Shown piece by piece: positions 16,929-26,853 of a stretch of 64,000 nt of DNA. Position 1 is the first letter of the stretch. Each line of letters starts with the position of its first letter. The notes beneath the pieces were generated by a model that saw nothing but the letters and a program-made list of their open reading frames with translations, was not told where the DNA came from and did not search any database. The stretch comes from JBALVT01 sp045110675. GTDB lineage: Bacteria; Pseudomonadota; Gammaproteobacteria; Pseudomonadales; Halieaceae. The translations under genes were made by a program, and so were the position numbers. Location of the stretch: NCBI GenBank assembly GCA_045110675.1, contig JBGCGJ010000017.1:186001-250000 (forward strand), given 5' to 3'.

Positions 16929-19900
16929 TGATCAAACTCCCTCTCTGCCACAGCCGGCAACTGTCGTTGCAAATCGGCGATCCAGCCTTTTACCATTCGG
17001 TCCTGGCCACCGGTTAACACTTGATAGCGGTTGAAATGCTGCAAGGCTTTAGCTTGGTCGCCCAGATACACATCGTAAAGAATGCCGATGTTTTTGTGCG
17101 TAGTTGAATCGGTGTCCCGAACAGAGATCGCATGCAGATAGGTTCTTTCAGCTTCGGAAAATCGACCCTGCTCGCGCAGGAATATCGCATACTGGTTGTA
17201 GGTGGTCAGATTGTTTGAATTTCTTTTCATACGTTGGCGAAACCACTGACCGGCTGCCTGCAAGCGCTCTGTTTGTTGTTCGGCACTCTCAGCCTCGCCC
17301 ACCAAGTGAGGATTGACGGGCGCGCTCACCTCCTTCTCAGCACCAAATTCTTGCAACGATTCCTGCTTGAGATATCTGGCTGGAAGCAACTGACCCAGAG
17401 CGACAAAGCTCTTCTTGACCCACTGGTCGTATACACCTTCTTTGGCTCGCTTGAAGTTGGATTCATGGATAGAAATTGCTTTTTCCTCAAAAGGGAATGC
17501 CTGCTCTTCCAGTAATATTTCATACTGCTCCAATGCAAGCGCGTCGATATTCTTGGGTCGTTCAGATTGAATCAGATCACCACTAAGTTGCTGATACACC
17601 TTGGCGATGTGATACGTCGCAGAAGTAGAGAACTCCGCAACGCCAAAATCATTGGTTTTCTCATACGCGGCAAGCACCTTTTGCATCGCCGCTTTTTTCT
17701 TCTTTAAAGAACGCTTTATCGGGTAGCGAAGTTTGATGGCACTGTAGGCCCGGTACTGATCAGAGGCCAATACGTTGGACGATAATGCGGCCAGATAGCG
17801 CGAGCGATCAGATCGCTGCTCAGCCGCCTCCTCGTGGGCCGCGATAATTTTCCTGAGCCAGAACCGCCGCTTATCTTCCTCGCCCTGGAGGACATACAAC
17901 TCGGCGAGTCTGTTCATAGCCTCCATACGGATAGGCACCGGCTGCGGCCATTCATGTGCGTAGCTGCGATAGCGAAGCCTAGCGTTCTCAAAATTATTCG
18001 CCTTGTCGTAATACTGGGCGGCCAAATAGAGCGCCTGCCTTTTGTTATCCGCAACTTTCTCCACGCTATGTATACGGTCCAGTTCTTGCGCGGCAGCGCC
18101 CCACTGCTCCAATTCTTCGTAGTTACCCACCAGCTTTGCCGCAACGGATGGCGTCAATTCATGTCTGGGGTAGCGCGCCCGAAAATCGATAAATATCTCA
18201 TTGGCTTTGGCAAAGTCGCCCGCCGCCATGAAATTATTTGCCGCATCAAACTGGGCGTTAACTCGAATCGAAGAATTTGGCGCCAGTTCCATCACCCGAG
18301 AAAACTGTTCTGCCGCCAATAGAGATTTCTTTCTGGCAACCGATTCTTCAGCCTGCTTGTAGATACTCGCGGCAACTCGCTCAACCGTTTCGGCGCGTCG
18401 CTTGTCAGCTTCTGGCATGTCGGCAAGCGCACTTTGATAGGACTCTTCCGCGTCCTGGTATTTTTCCAATTCAAAGTAGCTGTGTCCCAAAACCAGCCAG
18501 GCAGCGGAAAGAATTTCACGATCCGTTACAAAATCCCAACTGCTTAACTTGTTAGCCGCTCTAATAGCCAGTTGATACTCCCCTGCCTCCAAAAGTGAAT
18601 TGGCAGCGTGACCCAAAACAGCGGGAGCTCGGGCGTCAGATTCAAAGAAGTTTGCAAACTTCAATTCGCTATCGATGCGCTCACTTTGTAACGGGCTCCC
18701 TGAATCGATAAGATTTCCATAGGCGAGAATCGCAGAGTAAGCGGCATCAGCGGCCTTATCATAAGTGTTGTACTCGTAGGCGACCCATTCGAAGGCGGTA
18801 ATGGCATCCCGATAAGCCCCTGCTTCATATCGACTCTCTGCCAGCAGAAAGCCCATGGCGGGGACGTCGTCATCCGTAGGAAAGCTGTCGACAAAGAGTT
18901 GATAATAATCTCCAGCCTGGGCGTAATTTTCCTGCGCGAGCTTCGCGTTTTTACCCTTTTTGGCCTTTTTGGCTTTTTTCGAGAAATCCTGAGCGAGCGC
19001 ATGGTGGTAACTAGCCAGCTCTCGAATAAACATCTTCAGTTTGGGAAGAATCGCGTCTCTGGCCGCAGGATTACTAAACCTCCAATATGAAGCAGTAACG
19101 CCGAACATTTCTACATAACGCTTTTTTTCTTCTACAATGAGGTCGGGAAATCCACCCGCCTCATAGGATTCCACAACCCGCAATTGCAGCACATGCGCAA
19201 ATTTCGAATCTGGGTATTGTGTCGTGAAACCTTTGTAAGTTTCAGCACTATCGCGATATCGCTCCTGTTTAAGATAGTGCTCGCCAAGAGCTTCATAGAG
19301 AAGGTGCTGATAGGGTCGCACACCAATCTGATCGTAGGCAGTGGCAATTGAATCAGCACCCTCAAGATAACTAAACACCACGGCCAGCACTCGCAGACAA
19401 TCCTCTGCGAGTTCCCTCTCCCCCCGGGCCAATTGCTCTATCTGATTATTTCGGGGTATCAGTTCATCCAATGTCGCCGTAAATGACGCGATAGACCCTC
19501 GATACTGTCGCTGCTTGAAACGCGACCAGCCGTGCATGTACTGGGATTTAATGTAATAAGACGTATTGGGCCCATAATCAATAACCTTAAAGTAAGACTG
19601 TTCCGCCTGGGCATATTTTGCGGCGACAAAATAACTCTCGGCTTTGCGAAACTCCGCCTCAATAAAGTGCTTTGACTGCGGATAGGAAGCACTAAGTTGC
19701 TCCAGCAACGCGATTGACTTATCAGCGTCACCACTGAGTTCATACGCTTTTGACAGTTGATAGATTAGTTGATCATTCAGAGGGTTGTCGGGATTTTCAC
19801 GAATCAAAGTCTCGTAAGCTTCTATCGCTTTTCCAAAGGAACCCATACTGGATTCAGAAGCTGCAAGGTTGGCCTCGCCGTCGAGTAGTTCAATATCCGC

Positions 19901-20152
19901 CAGGCGATGCAGCACCAGTATCCTGGTGGCGGGATCCTCAGTTACGCTCAGCACATCTCGATAAATGGCGGCCAATTCTTCCAAAGTAGCCTGAGGTAAT
20001 TCCTGAACACCGTGATCAACTTCAACAGGCGCTAAATCTGCCAGGGTGGGTTCAGGCGGCGCACTCGGTCCGGGAAGAATCGAAAGCCTTCCGCATCCGA
20101 TCAATACAAGGGACAGAAACGAGAGAGCGCTGACAAAGATGAATCTCCTCAT
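16925..20152 (-). CDS. Large TPR-repeat lipoprotein
   Basis: A 1075-residue protein with a lipoprotein signal (LSLVLIGCGRL, lipid Cys at residue 20). Almost all the rest is tetratricopeptide repeats, for example AIEAYETLIRENPDNPLNDQLIYQLSKAYELSG and later copies to about residue 1050. A basic KKAKKAKKGK patch lies near residue 390. It overlaps both neighbours by four bases. In the Myxococcus Agl/Glt and related systems large TPR proteins span the periplasm next to TolQ/ExbD motors; a similar scaffold role is inferred here. Confidence 0.85.
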   Translation of the reverse strand: MRRFIFVSALSFLSLVLIGCGRLSILPGPSAPPEPTLADLAPVEVDHGVQELPQATLEELAAIYRDVLSVTEDPATRILVLHRLADIELLDGEANLAASESSMGSFGKAIEAYETLIRENPDNPLNDQLIYQLSKAYELSGDADKSIALLEQLSASYPQSKHFIEAEFRKAESYFVAAKYAQAEQSYFKVIDYGPNTSYYIKSQYMHGWSRFKQRQYRGSIASFTATLDELIPRNNQIEQLARGERELAEDCLRVLAVVFSYLEGADSIATAYDQIGVRPYQHLLYEALGEHYLKQERYRDSAETYKGFTTQYPDSKFAHVLQLRVVESYEAGGFPDLIVEEKKRYVEMFGVTASYWRFSNPAARDAILPKLKMFIRELASYHHALAQDFSKKAKKAKKGKNAKLAQENYAQAGDYYQLFVDSFPTDDDVPAMGFLLAESRYEAGAYRDAITAFEWVAYEYNTYDKAADAAYSAILAYGNLIDSGSPLQSERIDSELKFANFFESDARAPAVLGHAANSLLEAGEYQLAIRAANKLSSWDFVTDREILSAAWLVLGHSYFELEKYQDAEESYQSALADMPEADKRRAETVERVAASIYKQAEESVARKKSLLAAEQFSRVMELAPNSSIRVNAQFDAANNFMAAGDFAKANEIFIDFRARYPRHELTPSVAAKLVGNYEELEQWGAAAQELDRIHSVEKVADNKRQALYLAAQYYDKANNFENARLRYRSYAHEWPQPVPIRMEAMNRLAELYVLQGEEDKRRFWLRKIIAAHEEAAEQRSDRSRYLAALSSNVLASDQYRAYSAIKLRYPIKRSLKKKKAAMQKVLAAYEKTNDFGVAEFSTSATYHIAKVYQQLSGDLIQSERPKNIDALALEQYEILLEEQAFPFEEKAISIHESNFKRAKEGVYDQWVKKSFVALGQLLPARYLKQESLQEFGAEKEVSAPVNPHLVGEAESAEQQTERLQAAGQWFRQRMKRNSNNLTTYNQYAIFLREQGRFSEAERTYLHAISVRDTDSTTHKNIGILYDVYLGDQAKALQHFNRYQVLTGGQDRMVKGWIADLQRQLPAVAEREFDQ

Positions 20153-21990
20153 CTGAACACCTCGGCACTACCTCGATCATAGAGTTTGGCCATGGCCAAC
20201 CTCGATTGTCCAAGCGCTTTAGCAAGTTGATTAGATTGGTGCTCCAGTTCAGCCACCGCAATGGTTCTGATCTGCGATTCAGATTCTCTAATCGCAAGTT
20301 CAGCTCGACCGTGTTGAGTCTCCACGCGTCGAACCAGCTCAGCTATGCGGGGAGTAAAAGCGTTCTCAGATCGGCTCGCCATCGCTTGACTGACATTTTG
20401 TAATAGAGCTCGCGACGCTTTCTCCGCTTCCTCTAGTTGCAGAAGCTGCTGGCCGATCTGCCAGGTTCTCTCCGGATAGTCTTCGCTGTCTTGCCATATA
20501 AGAGCACCCTTATAAAGCCTCAAGGTGTCAGCGTGATCGACGCCAAGCGTCTCAGCCAGCCGCGTTGCATTTTCAACGCGGTTCCACAGCGCGACACGTT
20601 CATCATTCGCAAACCAGCGCTCGTCTCCGTTTGCCTTTGCGCGCTCAAACTCCTCGCGAAGCTTCTTGGTCTTGGCTTGCAAAATCTCGTGCCGTTGTTG
20701 CAGCTTTTGCGAGCGATCACCTTCCATAACCGTCGCCCAGCTCTGGCGCTGATCGGAATCAACTTGTGCTAGTACCTCGAGCCGTTCTCTCGCTCCCACA
20801 AGATAGCCAGCTGCGCGATGTAAATCCCGCAACTCACGCATCGCCAGTTGAAAGCTGTGTCGGGATATCAGATGTTGTAAATAGGGCGCGTACTGACCCA
20901 CCGGTAAAATGTCGCCTCCAGTAAGCCACTCACCCGTTTCGTCTTCTCCAAGTTCCAGTAGCGCCGGAAGATCCCCGGTTTTAAACTCCTCCACCAGCTG
21001 CTTGACCGTACTCAACTCTCTCGTGTACACATCAGCGGCATAGCGATAGTTCTCCAATGCCAAGCCGTGCTTGCCCAACTGCTCATACGCATAAGGTATT
21101 GCCAATAAACTCTCGCGCGCGCTTTCACCGATAACCGAGCGCTCGCTCAATGCCTTCCAGGGGCTAAGCGCCGCGCGGTAATCTCCCAGCTCACTCAGTG
21201 CCCAACCGTAACCGAGCATCGCTCGATCTGCCTGCGAGCTATTTAAGGTCACGCGGCGAAAGTCCTCAGTCGCCAGTGCCATATCACCGCCGGCCATGCG
21301 CGCAAACCCTGAAGCGGTAAAGGCCTTATCGCGCAGAGCTTTTGTCTCGACTAAGCTCGCGGGCAATTGTTCCAACTTTTCAAATTGATTGATGGCACCG
21401 TCCCAGTCACCCTGCGCGGCTCTCGCGGCGGCGGTATTGTAGTAAACGTAACCGCGCCAGGGGGAATCCTCCGGCAACAGCTCACGGTAAAGGGCCGCGC
21501 CGTCTTCATTGCCGCTGCGCAAACTGATCGCGGCGCGAAGATAATTTGCCTCGTCGGCGAAACTGCCGTCGTAGTCAGATGACATTTGCTGCAATGCGGA
21601 ACTAGCACGTTCTGTGTCGCCGCGCTGCCACGCCAGCTTGGCTAGATAAAACCAGGCCCGGTCTCGATCTACGGTTTCTCTGGGCTCACTCAGCATTCGT
21701 TCAAAAATCCGCTGAGCCTCCAGGTCCATTCCATAGGAAAGACTCATTCCACCGCGCAGCAACTCGGCGTTTTCGGAATGAGATTCGAGTTGCTCCAGCT
21801 CCTGGGCCGTCATTAGTTCGGTCAGAGATTCGAAGTAATCTTGCTGGTAAAAATGGAAGAGGGTAACGCCGTACCTAAGTGCCTGAACGGTTTCGGCAGC
21901 CTGAGTAGCGGACGCCAGAAAGGCCAAACACAAGACTACTGGCGTCTGTTTTAAAACGCTCGCAGTACATTTCTGTATCCGTGCAGACAA
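20149..21990 (-). CDS. TPR-repeat exported protein
   Basis: A 613-residue protein with a signal-like hydrophobic segment (residues about 14-31, ending ASATQA). The N-terminal two thirds contain TPR-like helical repeats (GMDLEAQRIFERML, LAKLAWQRGDTERASSALQQM, GYGWALSELGDYRAALSPW). The C-terminal third is a charged coiled-coil region. It starts six bases after the small exported protein gene and overlaps the 1075-residue TPR gene by four. It is probably periplasmic and works with that protein in the same complex. Confidence 0.83.
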   Translation of the reverse strand: MSARIQKCTASVLKQTPVVLCLAFLASATQAAETVQALRYGVTLFHFYQQDYFESLTELMTAQELEQLESHSENAELLRGGMSLSYGMDLEAQRIFERMLSEPRETVDRDRAWFYLAKLAWQRGDTERASSALQQMSSDYDGSFADEANYLRAAISLRSGNEDGAALYRELLPEDSPWRGYVYYNTAAARAAQGDWDGAINQFEKLEQLPASLVETKALRDKAFTASGFARMAGGDMALATEDFRRVTLNSSQADRAMLGYGWALSELGDYRAALSPWKALSERSVIGESARESLLAIPYAYEQLGKHGLALENYRYAADVYTRELSTVKQLVEEFKTGDLPALLELGEDETGEWLTGGDILPVGQYAPYLQHLISRHSFQLAMRELRDLHRAAGYLVGARERLEVLAQVDSDQRQSWATVMEGDRSQKLQQRHEILQAKTKKLREEFERAKANGDERWFANDERVALWNRVENATRLAETLGVDHADTLRLYKGALIWQDSEDYPERTWQIGQQLLQLEEAEKASRALLQNVSQAMASRSENAFTPRIAELVRRVETQHGRAELAIRESESQIRTIAVAELEHQSNQLAKALGQSRLAMAKLYDRGSAEVFR

Positions 21991-21996
21991 GACCCT

Positions 21997-22518
21997 TCAC
22001 CATTCCTTAACGGCAAATTCCGGCTGTTGCATGGCCACTGAGTCGACAATTTTGAGTTCGAGGTGTTTCGCCCCAGCGGTTTTTTCAAGCTTGAGTTGCG
22101 TTCCCCGACGATAATCTCGGCCTTTAGGGCCCTTACCATTGAAGACTGCAACTATTTCATGCTCACCCGCTTTCAAATTGCCCAGATACAAGCGCTGAAC
22201 ACCGCCGCGCAGCAGTGCACTGATTTCACGTTCGGTATACAGATAGTGAGTCACTACCGTTCCGTCGATGGTGAGCTTTACTGCATCGAGTGCAAAAAAC
22301 TCTCCCACATCCATCGACAAAAATACAGCCAGCTGAGTGTTGCTGGGAAACAGCAACTCCTCTTCCAAAATAAACAAATCACGATTCAGCTCGAGAGTCT
22401 GCTGTTTGATATCCTGCACTTCGAGTTCGAGACTTTGCGATTCCTGCGCTGCGACGATCTGTGAAAATCCGAACGTGGTGAAAAGAAAAACTCCGAACAG
22501 TAGTCGCCGTATAAACAT
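21997..22518 (-). CDS. Exported protein of unknown function in the motor operon
   Basis: From ATG at 22518 the protein is 173 residues with a signal peptide (MFIRRLLFGVFLFTTFGFSQIVAA). The mature part begins with a helical stretch (LELEVQDIKQQTLELNRDL), followed by a beta-type domain (VKLTIDGTVVTHYLYTEREI, GEHEIVAVFNGKGPKGRDY). No named family recognised. The start lies one base past the stop of the Tat-exported gene, with GGTGGAG as ribosome-binding site; the longer frame to 22536 would overlap that gene and lacks a signal peptide at its end. Probably periplasmic. Confidence 0.75.
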   Translation of the reverse strand: MFIRRLLFGVFLFTTFGFSQIVAAQESQSLELEVQDIKQQTLELNRDLFILEEELLFPSNTQLAVFLSMDVGEFFALDAVKLTIDGTVVTHYLYTEREISALLRGGVQRLYLGNLKAGEHEIVAVFNGKGPKGRDYRRGTQLKLEKTAGAKHLELKIVDSVAMQQPEFAVKEW

Positions 22519-22519
22519 G

Positions 22520-24142
22520 TTAAGTGAGTACTCCACCGCTAATACTTTGCAGGGGCTGAAAAGCTACAAACCGATCCCGATTGCTCGCATCTCCCAGGCC
22601 GTGGCCGGAGAAAAAATCTGGATTGGCAAACAAATTCTGCTCTCCATGCAAAGCCATGTAATTGAGAATGACCGTTTCTACATTCAGATTGACATTGCTC
22701 GCTGCAGGAGTAGCGGACGTTTCAACCGAACCGTCTGGACGCATCCAACCGATTTGATTCCGGGCAAACGGATCACTGCCACCGGCATCCATCAAAGCAG
22801 GGGCACCCGCAGGATCGTAGACCAGGAAGAAAGAAGCAGCTGTTGAAGAATTATCGCCGCTCCAAACTCCCTTCTCTACGCCGTTGACCATTTCTGTCCC
22901 GCCATTACTCGCCACAGAGCCGTCACTGAATACGTAGATCATAACAGGAGTTGCTGTACGTCGCGCATAGTCAAGAGCGGCACCAATACACTGGCCGGCC
23001 CTGAAATCTCGTGCTTCGCCGGTACGACGATCGCCGGTGTGGTAGTCGTAACCCCCCATTTCTATAGTGCCTGCGCCTGCGATGCCATCAATCACCAACT
23101 TCATTACAGAGGCTGCCTTGCCAAACTCTCGGTCGCCCTGGAATTCGTCTTGTGTGAATATTCCCAAATCTCCTACTATCTGCGGGTCGGTTGAGGGATC
23201 AAGTGCATCTGGATCGGAGAATTTCTCCAAGGTGTCTGCGCTGCGCAGATACTCACAACTCAAGCGATCTTTCAGTCTTTTATCTTCATCCGAAGGATTG
23301 GTGACGAGTGTATTAACCAGATCAAGTTTGAAATCCGTAATACGCTTCATCGACTCCAGGACGGAAACAATATCTTCCGAATCATCCAGCAGTAGATTGA
23401 GATCACCCACATCGACCAAACCGCTTGCATCCGAAGGCCTATCGATTTTCGTAGGACGTATTTCAGGATCAATCAACAGGGCAGGCGCCATTGAATTTCC
23501 ACCCGAGATGGAGTTTTCCGAACCTATCAGCTGCAGTATCTGACCACGCAGCCCCGCCTTATAAATGCCGTACATAGGATTGTGCGGATTGTTACCGGTA
23601 TCGTTGTCGGATCGGCCGGGTATCACTGCGCCATTGACAAAACCGTTCAGGCCCGTGGATTTATCCAAAATACCGCGCAGCATGGCGCTGTCGGAATGGA
23701 ACAGCAGCCCAAGTGTATCATCGGTGAAATCTCCGCTGACATTCACCGCATTGGCCGCGAATGGCAAAATATCCGGCGGTAAGCCCAAGCGCCCGTAGCC
23801 CGCCGTGGAAAGCGCATCGCGTTGCCCACCTGGGCCTCCAACGATGACATTAGATCCGGAAATATTCGCGCCACCGGCTAAATCGAAACACAGAAAGGGT
23901 ATCTTGCGACCCGCCACTGCACCGAGATCACAGCTGGTATATTGAGTGAAAGCGGAATCCAATAAATTGGGGGATATCGCATGCGCTTTGGAGCCCAGTA
24001 AGCTGAGCACCGAGGTGCCAAGCAGCGCTGCACCTCCGGCTCGAAATCCCTGTGAGATCAGCTCTCGTCTGCTGATCGGTCTGCGGTGGTCCGGATGCCG
24101 CAACGCTTCGTCTAGTGAGTGATATTTTGTTCGCCTGGCCAT
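22520..24142 (-). CDS. Tat-exported DUF1501-like protein
   Basis: From ATG at 24142 (AGGAG ten bases upstream) it is 540 residues. A twin-arginine signal is clear: SRRELISQGF followed by a hydrophobic stretch (AGGAALLGTSVLSLLG) and an AHA cleavage site. The mature part resembles DUF1501 proteins of the alkaline-phosphatase-like type (FLCFDLAGGANISGSN; AALDYARRTATPVMIYVFSDGS). I call this a remote resemblance. It follows the LamG/cytochrome gene by eight bases beyond the in-frame TTG. In planctomycetes DUF1501 genes also pair with cytochrome-like genes. Substrate unknown. Confidence 0.75.
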   Translation of the reverse strand: MARRTKYHSLDEALRHPDHRRPISRRELISQGFRAGGAALLGTSVLSLLGSKAHAISPNLLDSAFTQYTSCDLGAVAGRKIPFLCFDLAGGANISGSNVIVGGPGGQRDALSTAGYGRLGLPPDILPFAANAVNVSGDFTDDTLGLLFHSDSAMLRGILDKSTGLNGFVNGAVIPGRSDNDTGNNPHNPMYGIYKAGLRGQILQLIGSENSISGGNSMAPALLIDPEIRPTKIDRPSDASGLVDVGDLNLLLDDSEDIVSVLESMKRITDFKLDLVNTLVTNPSDEDKRLKDRLSCEYLRSADTLEKFSDPDALDPSTDPQIVGDLGIFTQDEFQGDREFGKAASVMKLVIDGIAGAGTIEMGGYDYHTGDRRTGEARDFRAGQCIGAALDYARRTATPVMIYVFSDGSVASNGGTEMVNGVEKGVWSGDNSSTAASFFLVYDPAGAPALMDAGGSDPFARNQIGWMRPDGSVETSATPAASNVNLNVETVILNYMALHGEQNLFANPDFFSGHGLGDASNRDRFVAFQPLQSISGGVLT

Positions 24143-24171
24143 ATGCTTTGTACTCCTACCCAATCCAGGTG

Positions 24172-26841
24172 TTATTGCATCAATACGACAGCGCTACCGA
24201 GCACTGCAGTACATGAAGCCTTCACAACATCAGCTGTCCGCGTGGCGGGACACTGTTGGTCATTTAGGCAGTAGATCAATCCATCGCGCTTGTTGTGAAC
24301 AGCGGGGTTGGGATCACTCACATAATTTCCATTGACGAAAATATACGGTTTGAGATCGCGATCATCCGTTATTAACAACTCTATTTCGTCAATGATTTCT
24401 GCGCGATCACTGGCTCCAAGCAATCCCGTATTAATTGCGCGATCCACCAGCGGAACGGCGACATGATTTCTCCAATCAATACTCGAATCCGCAACGGGCG
24501 TATTGAAATTAAACGCTGACGGGAAAATATTTCCGCGCAAATTCACATCTTGTACCAGTGCATCACAATAGGCCGCAGCCAGTTGCGTCGCTGCCATCTG
24601 GTGCGAGGATTGATAAGCCTGAAAATCCGCCACGCTGGGCAGTGCCCGACGAACCACTTCAAACGTTTCGCCGACCGTTTTTCCCGTCACATTGCTGACG
24701 CTGGAACTGGAAACAGGAACGCCGGTTAGGCGCGACAAGGTCGCGTTAATCTCGTCGAAGGTTCGCATGCCAATATCCGCCGACGGCTCACCATTGAGTG
24801 TAGTGGAAAACAATTCCTTACTACCGTCATTCGCGTCTCCCTGCTCGCCCTCGATATCGTCAAAAGCCAGGAAGAAGACGTCCTGATCGGCGCCGTTTTC
24901 TAAGGTGATGATGCTGCCAATGGGCGCGAGTTGCTGTCCCAAATCGCCCAAATTACTGGCGGTGATCTGCGCATCCACATTGACAAAGGCCTGGCCAATT
25001 TCCGCCAACTTGCCGTTAATGCCGAGGCGAATGCCCTTTAAGTTAAACTCAACATTACCGCCGTTAGGATTAATATTGGCGAAGAAAGGCTCATTGAAGA
25101 GATAGCTGCGGCCGTCAAATTGACTCACTTCGAAAACAATGTAGCAGTAGTTAACACGTTCGCCGTCTTCGATAATGTGACACTCGCCCTCTCGATTCAG
25201 TATTTCTGCAACACTGAACAACAAGAAGTATTTCTGGCCAACACCAACATCAAAATTCTGCACGACTTGCGCTGGCGTCAGCGTACTGTTGTGGATGGCA
25301 ACCATACGCATGGTACCTGCCCACGGGTTGGCGCTGGAAGTAGTGTTACCTAGCACAACCGCATAAGCCTCGCTCCAGTTGTTGAGCAAGCCACCGCCGG
25401 CTTCGTCGACATCGCCACTGTAAACTCCGTTGACATATATTCGCCGTCCATCAATGGGGCTGTAAGTGACAACCACGTGTTGCAAACTCGCCTGTGCCAG
25501 CTCGGCGTCGTCATCAGTGCTCAGTGCAGGAGCGCCACCATTATTGTCTTCGGTAACAGTGGAGCGATTGAACGCCTCGTAGTTGTAGAGTGTTTGACTG
25601 AGCAGCAGATTGCGATTTTCCGGTCCTCCGGCATAAGCCACGATCCAGGCCTCTTCCTGAGAAACATTGGCCGGTGCTACCCAGGCTTCAATACTGTATT
25701 CACCGGTACCTGCAATCTTGTCAAACAGTTTGGCACTGCCACTCACACCACCTTGCGCCTTACCGTTAACTAAACGAATACCCCAACCGGGCTCCCAACT
25801 GTATTCACCCGACAGCGATAGAGGAATCTCCGGCGGCACACCAGACGTATCCGCTGTGGTATTACCGCTGCCCTCGCGGAACTCCCACTTAGCAACCAAA
25901 TTGGCTTCGAAGCGGCCACCAGCGGTAGCAATAATGCCGTCTCTTTCCAGCACCTGTGCGGTACTGATCATCAAGGCGGGATCTATATCGGTTTCCGGAA
26001 CAATGTCTGCCAGGCGCGCGATTGCAGCTTCCATTTCAGATGCGTTATCGGAGCAATCACTCCAACAGTTATGCGACTCGGGGTCCAAGCGCTGAACCAA
26101 ACGCGACATTGCAGGTTCGACCAGATCGATGGTGCCACGCAGTGATGAGTAAGCGAGTTCGGAATCGGCGCTGGCGAAAAATGGAACCTGCGGAATAACA
26201 GCCGAATCGGAATGACAATCGGCACAATAGGTTTGCAAAACGTCGAGCAATTCACCACTGCTGGTGGTATCCAGGCCGAGAGAATCGACTTCCAATATAG
26301 CGCTCGGCAATACTTTGGTGCCCTCGGCAGCTATTGCATCTCGAGGCGTTAATTGAACAGTCGCCGATGAAGTAATTGCGGTTGCCGCCCAACGCTCAAT
26401 ATACCCTGTGACTGTGGTGGCACAGGTAGCTTCCTGTCCCACGCCCAACCAGCAGTTGTGACCATTGGCAACGCGAGTCACGAGCGCCGAATTAGCCGGC
26501 TCGCCCAAATCGACCAACTTTCTCGCTTCCTGCCAAGCCGTGTTCACATTGGTTTGGTCTACAAAGTGAGTGGTGCCCGGACCGCCAGGAGTGTGACACT
26601 CACCGCAGCGGTCATTACCCGCTAAAGCGTCATACAGGGAAACTTTGAAGTTTTGAATTTCATCGCTTGCCGGCGCCGCGCCGTTGTAAACAAACTCTGA
26701 GGAACCAACGCCGGCGCTAACATCCACCGGCCGCTCACTTCCACCGCCTCCGCTACCGCCACTACAAGCCTGAAGCAAGCCAAGCGCGAAAATCGACAAT
26801 ACGTTTGCCGGACGAAAAGAACTTAATCGTAGATTTTTCAC
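24172..26841 (-). CDS. LamG-domain di-haem cytochrome lipoprotein
   Basis: About 889 residues. The lipobox is GLLQACSGGSGGGG, so it is a lipoprotein with a Gly/Ser linker. Two CxxCH haem-c motifs are visible: CGECH (about residue 80) and CADCH (about residue 207). A LamG/concanavalin-like domain follows (about 320-545, YSIEAWVAPANVSQEEAW and HVVVTYSPIDGRRIYVNG). The C-terminal part is unrecognised. AGGAG directly abuts the ATG at 26850, so the GTG at 26841 is the better start. The PSCyt1-plus-LamG plan resembles planctomycete proteins. It is likely an outer-membrane or surface redox protein. Confidence 0.8.
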   Translation of the reverse strand: MKNLRLSSFRPANVLSIFALGLLQACSGGSGGGGSERPVDVSAGVGSSEFVYNGAAPASDEIQNFKVSLYDALAGNDRCGECHTPGGPGTTHFVDQTNVNTAWQEARKLVDLGEPANSALVTRVANGHNCWLGVGQEATCATTVTGYIERWAATAITSSATVQLTPRDAIAAEGTKVLPSAILEVDSLGLDTTSSGELLDVLQTYCADCHSDSAVIPQVPFFASADSELAYSSLRGTIDLVEPAMSRLVQRLDPESHNCWSDCSDNASEMEAAIARLADIVPETDIDPALMISTAQVLERDGIIATAGGRFEANLVAKWEFREGSGNTTADTSGVPPEIPLSLSGEYSWEPGWGIRLVNGKAQGGVSGSAKLFDKIAGTGEYSIEAWVAPANVSQEEAWIVAYAGGPENRNLLLSQTLYNYEAFNRSTVTEDNNGGAPALSTDDDAELAQASLQHVVVTYSPIDGRRIYVNGVYSGDVDEAGGGLLNNWSEAYAVVLGNTTSSANPWAGTMRMVAIHNSTLTPAQVVQNFDVGVGQKYFLLFSVAEILNREGECHIIEDGERVNYCYIVFEVSQFDGRSYLFNEPFFANINPNGGNVEFNLKGIRLGINGKLAEIGQAFVNVDAQITASNLGDLGQQLAPIGSIITLENGADQDVFFLAFDDIEGEQGDANDGSKELFSTTLNGEPSADIGMRTFDEINATLSRLTGVPVSSSSVSNVTGKTVGETFEVVRRALPSVADFQAYQSSHQMAATQLAAAYCDALVQDVNLRGNIFPSAFNFNTPVADSSIDWRNHVAVPLVDRAINTGLLGASDRAEIIDEIELLITDDRDLKPYIFVNGNYVSDPNPAVHNKRDGLIYCLNDQQCPATRTADVVKASCTAVLGSAVVLMQ

Positions 26842-26853
26842 AGTGATCATCTC

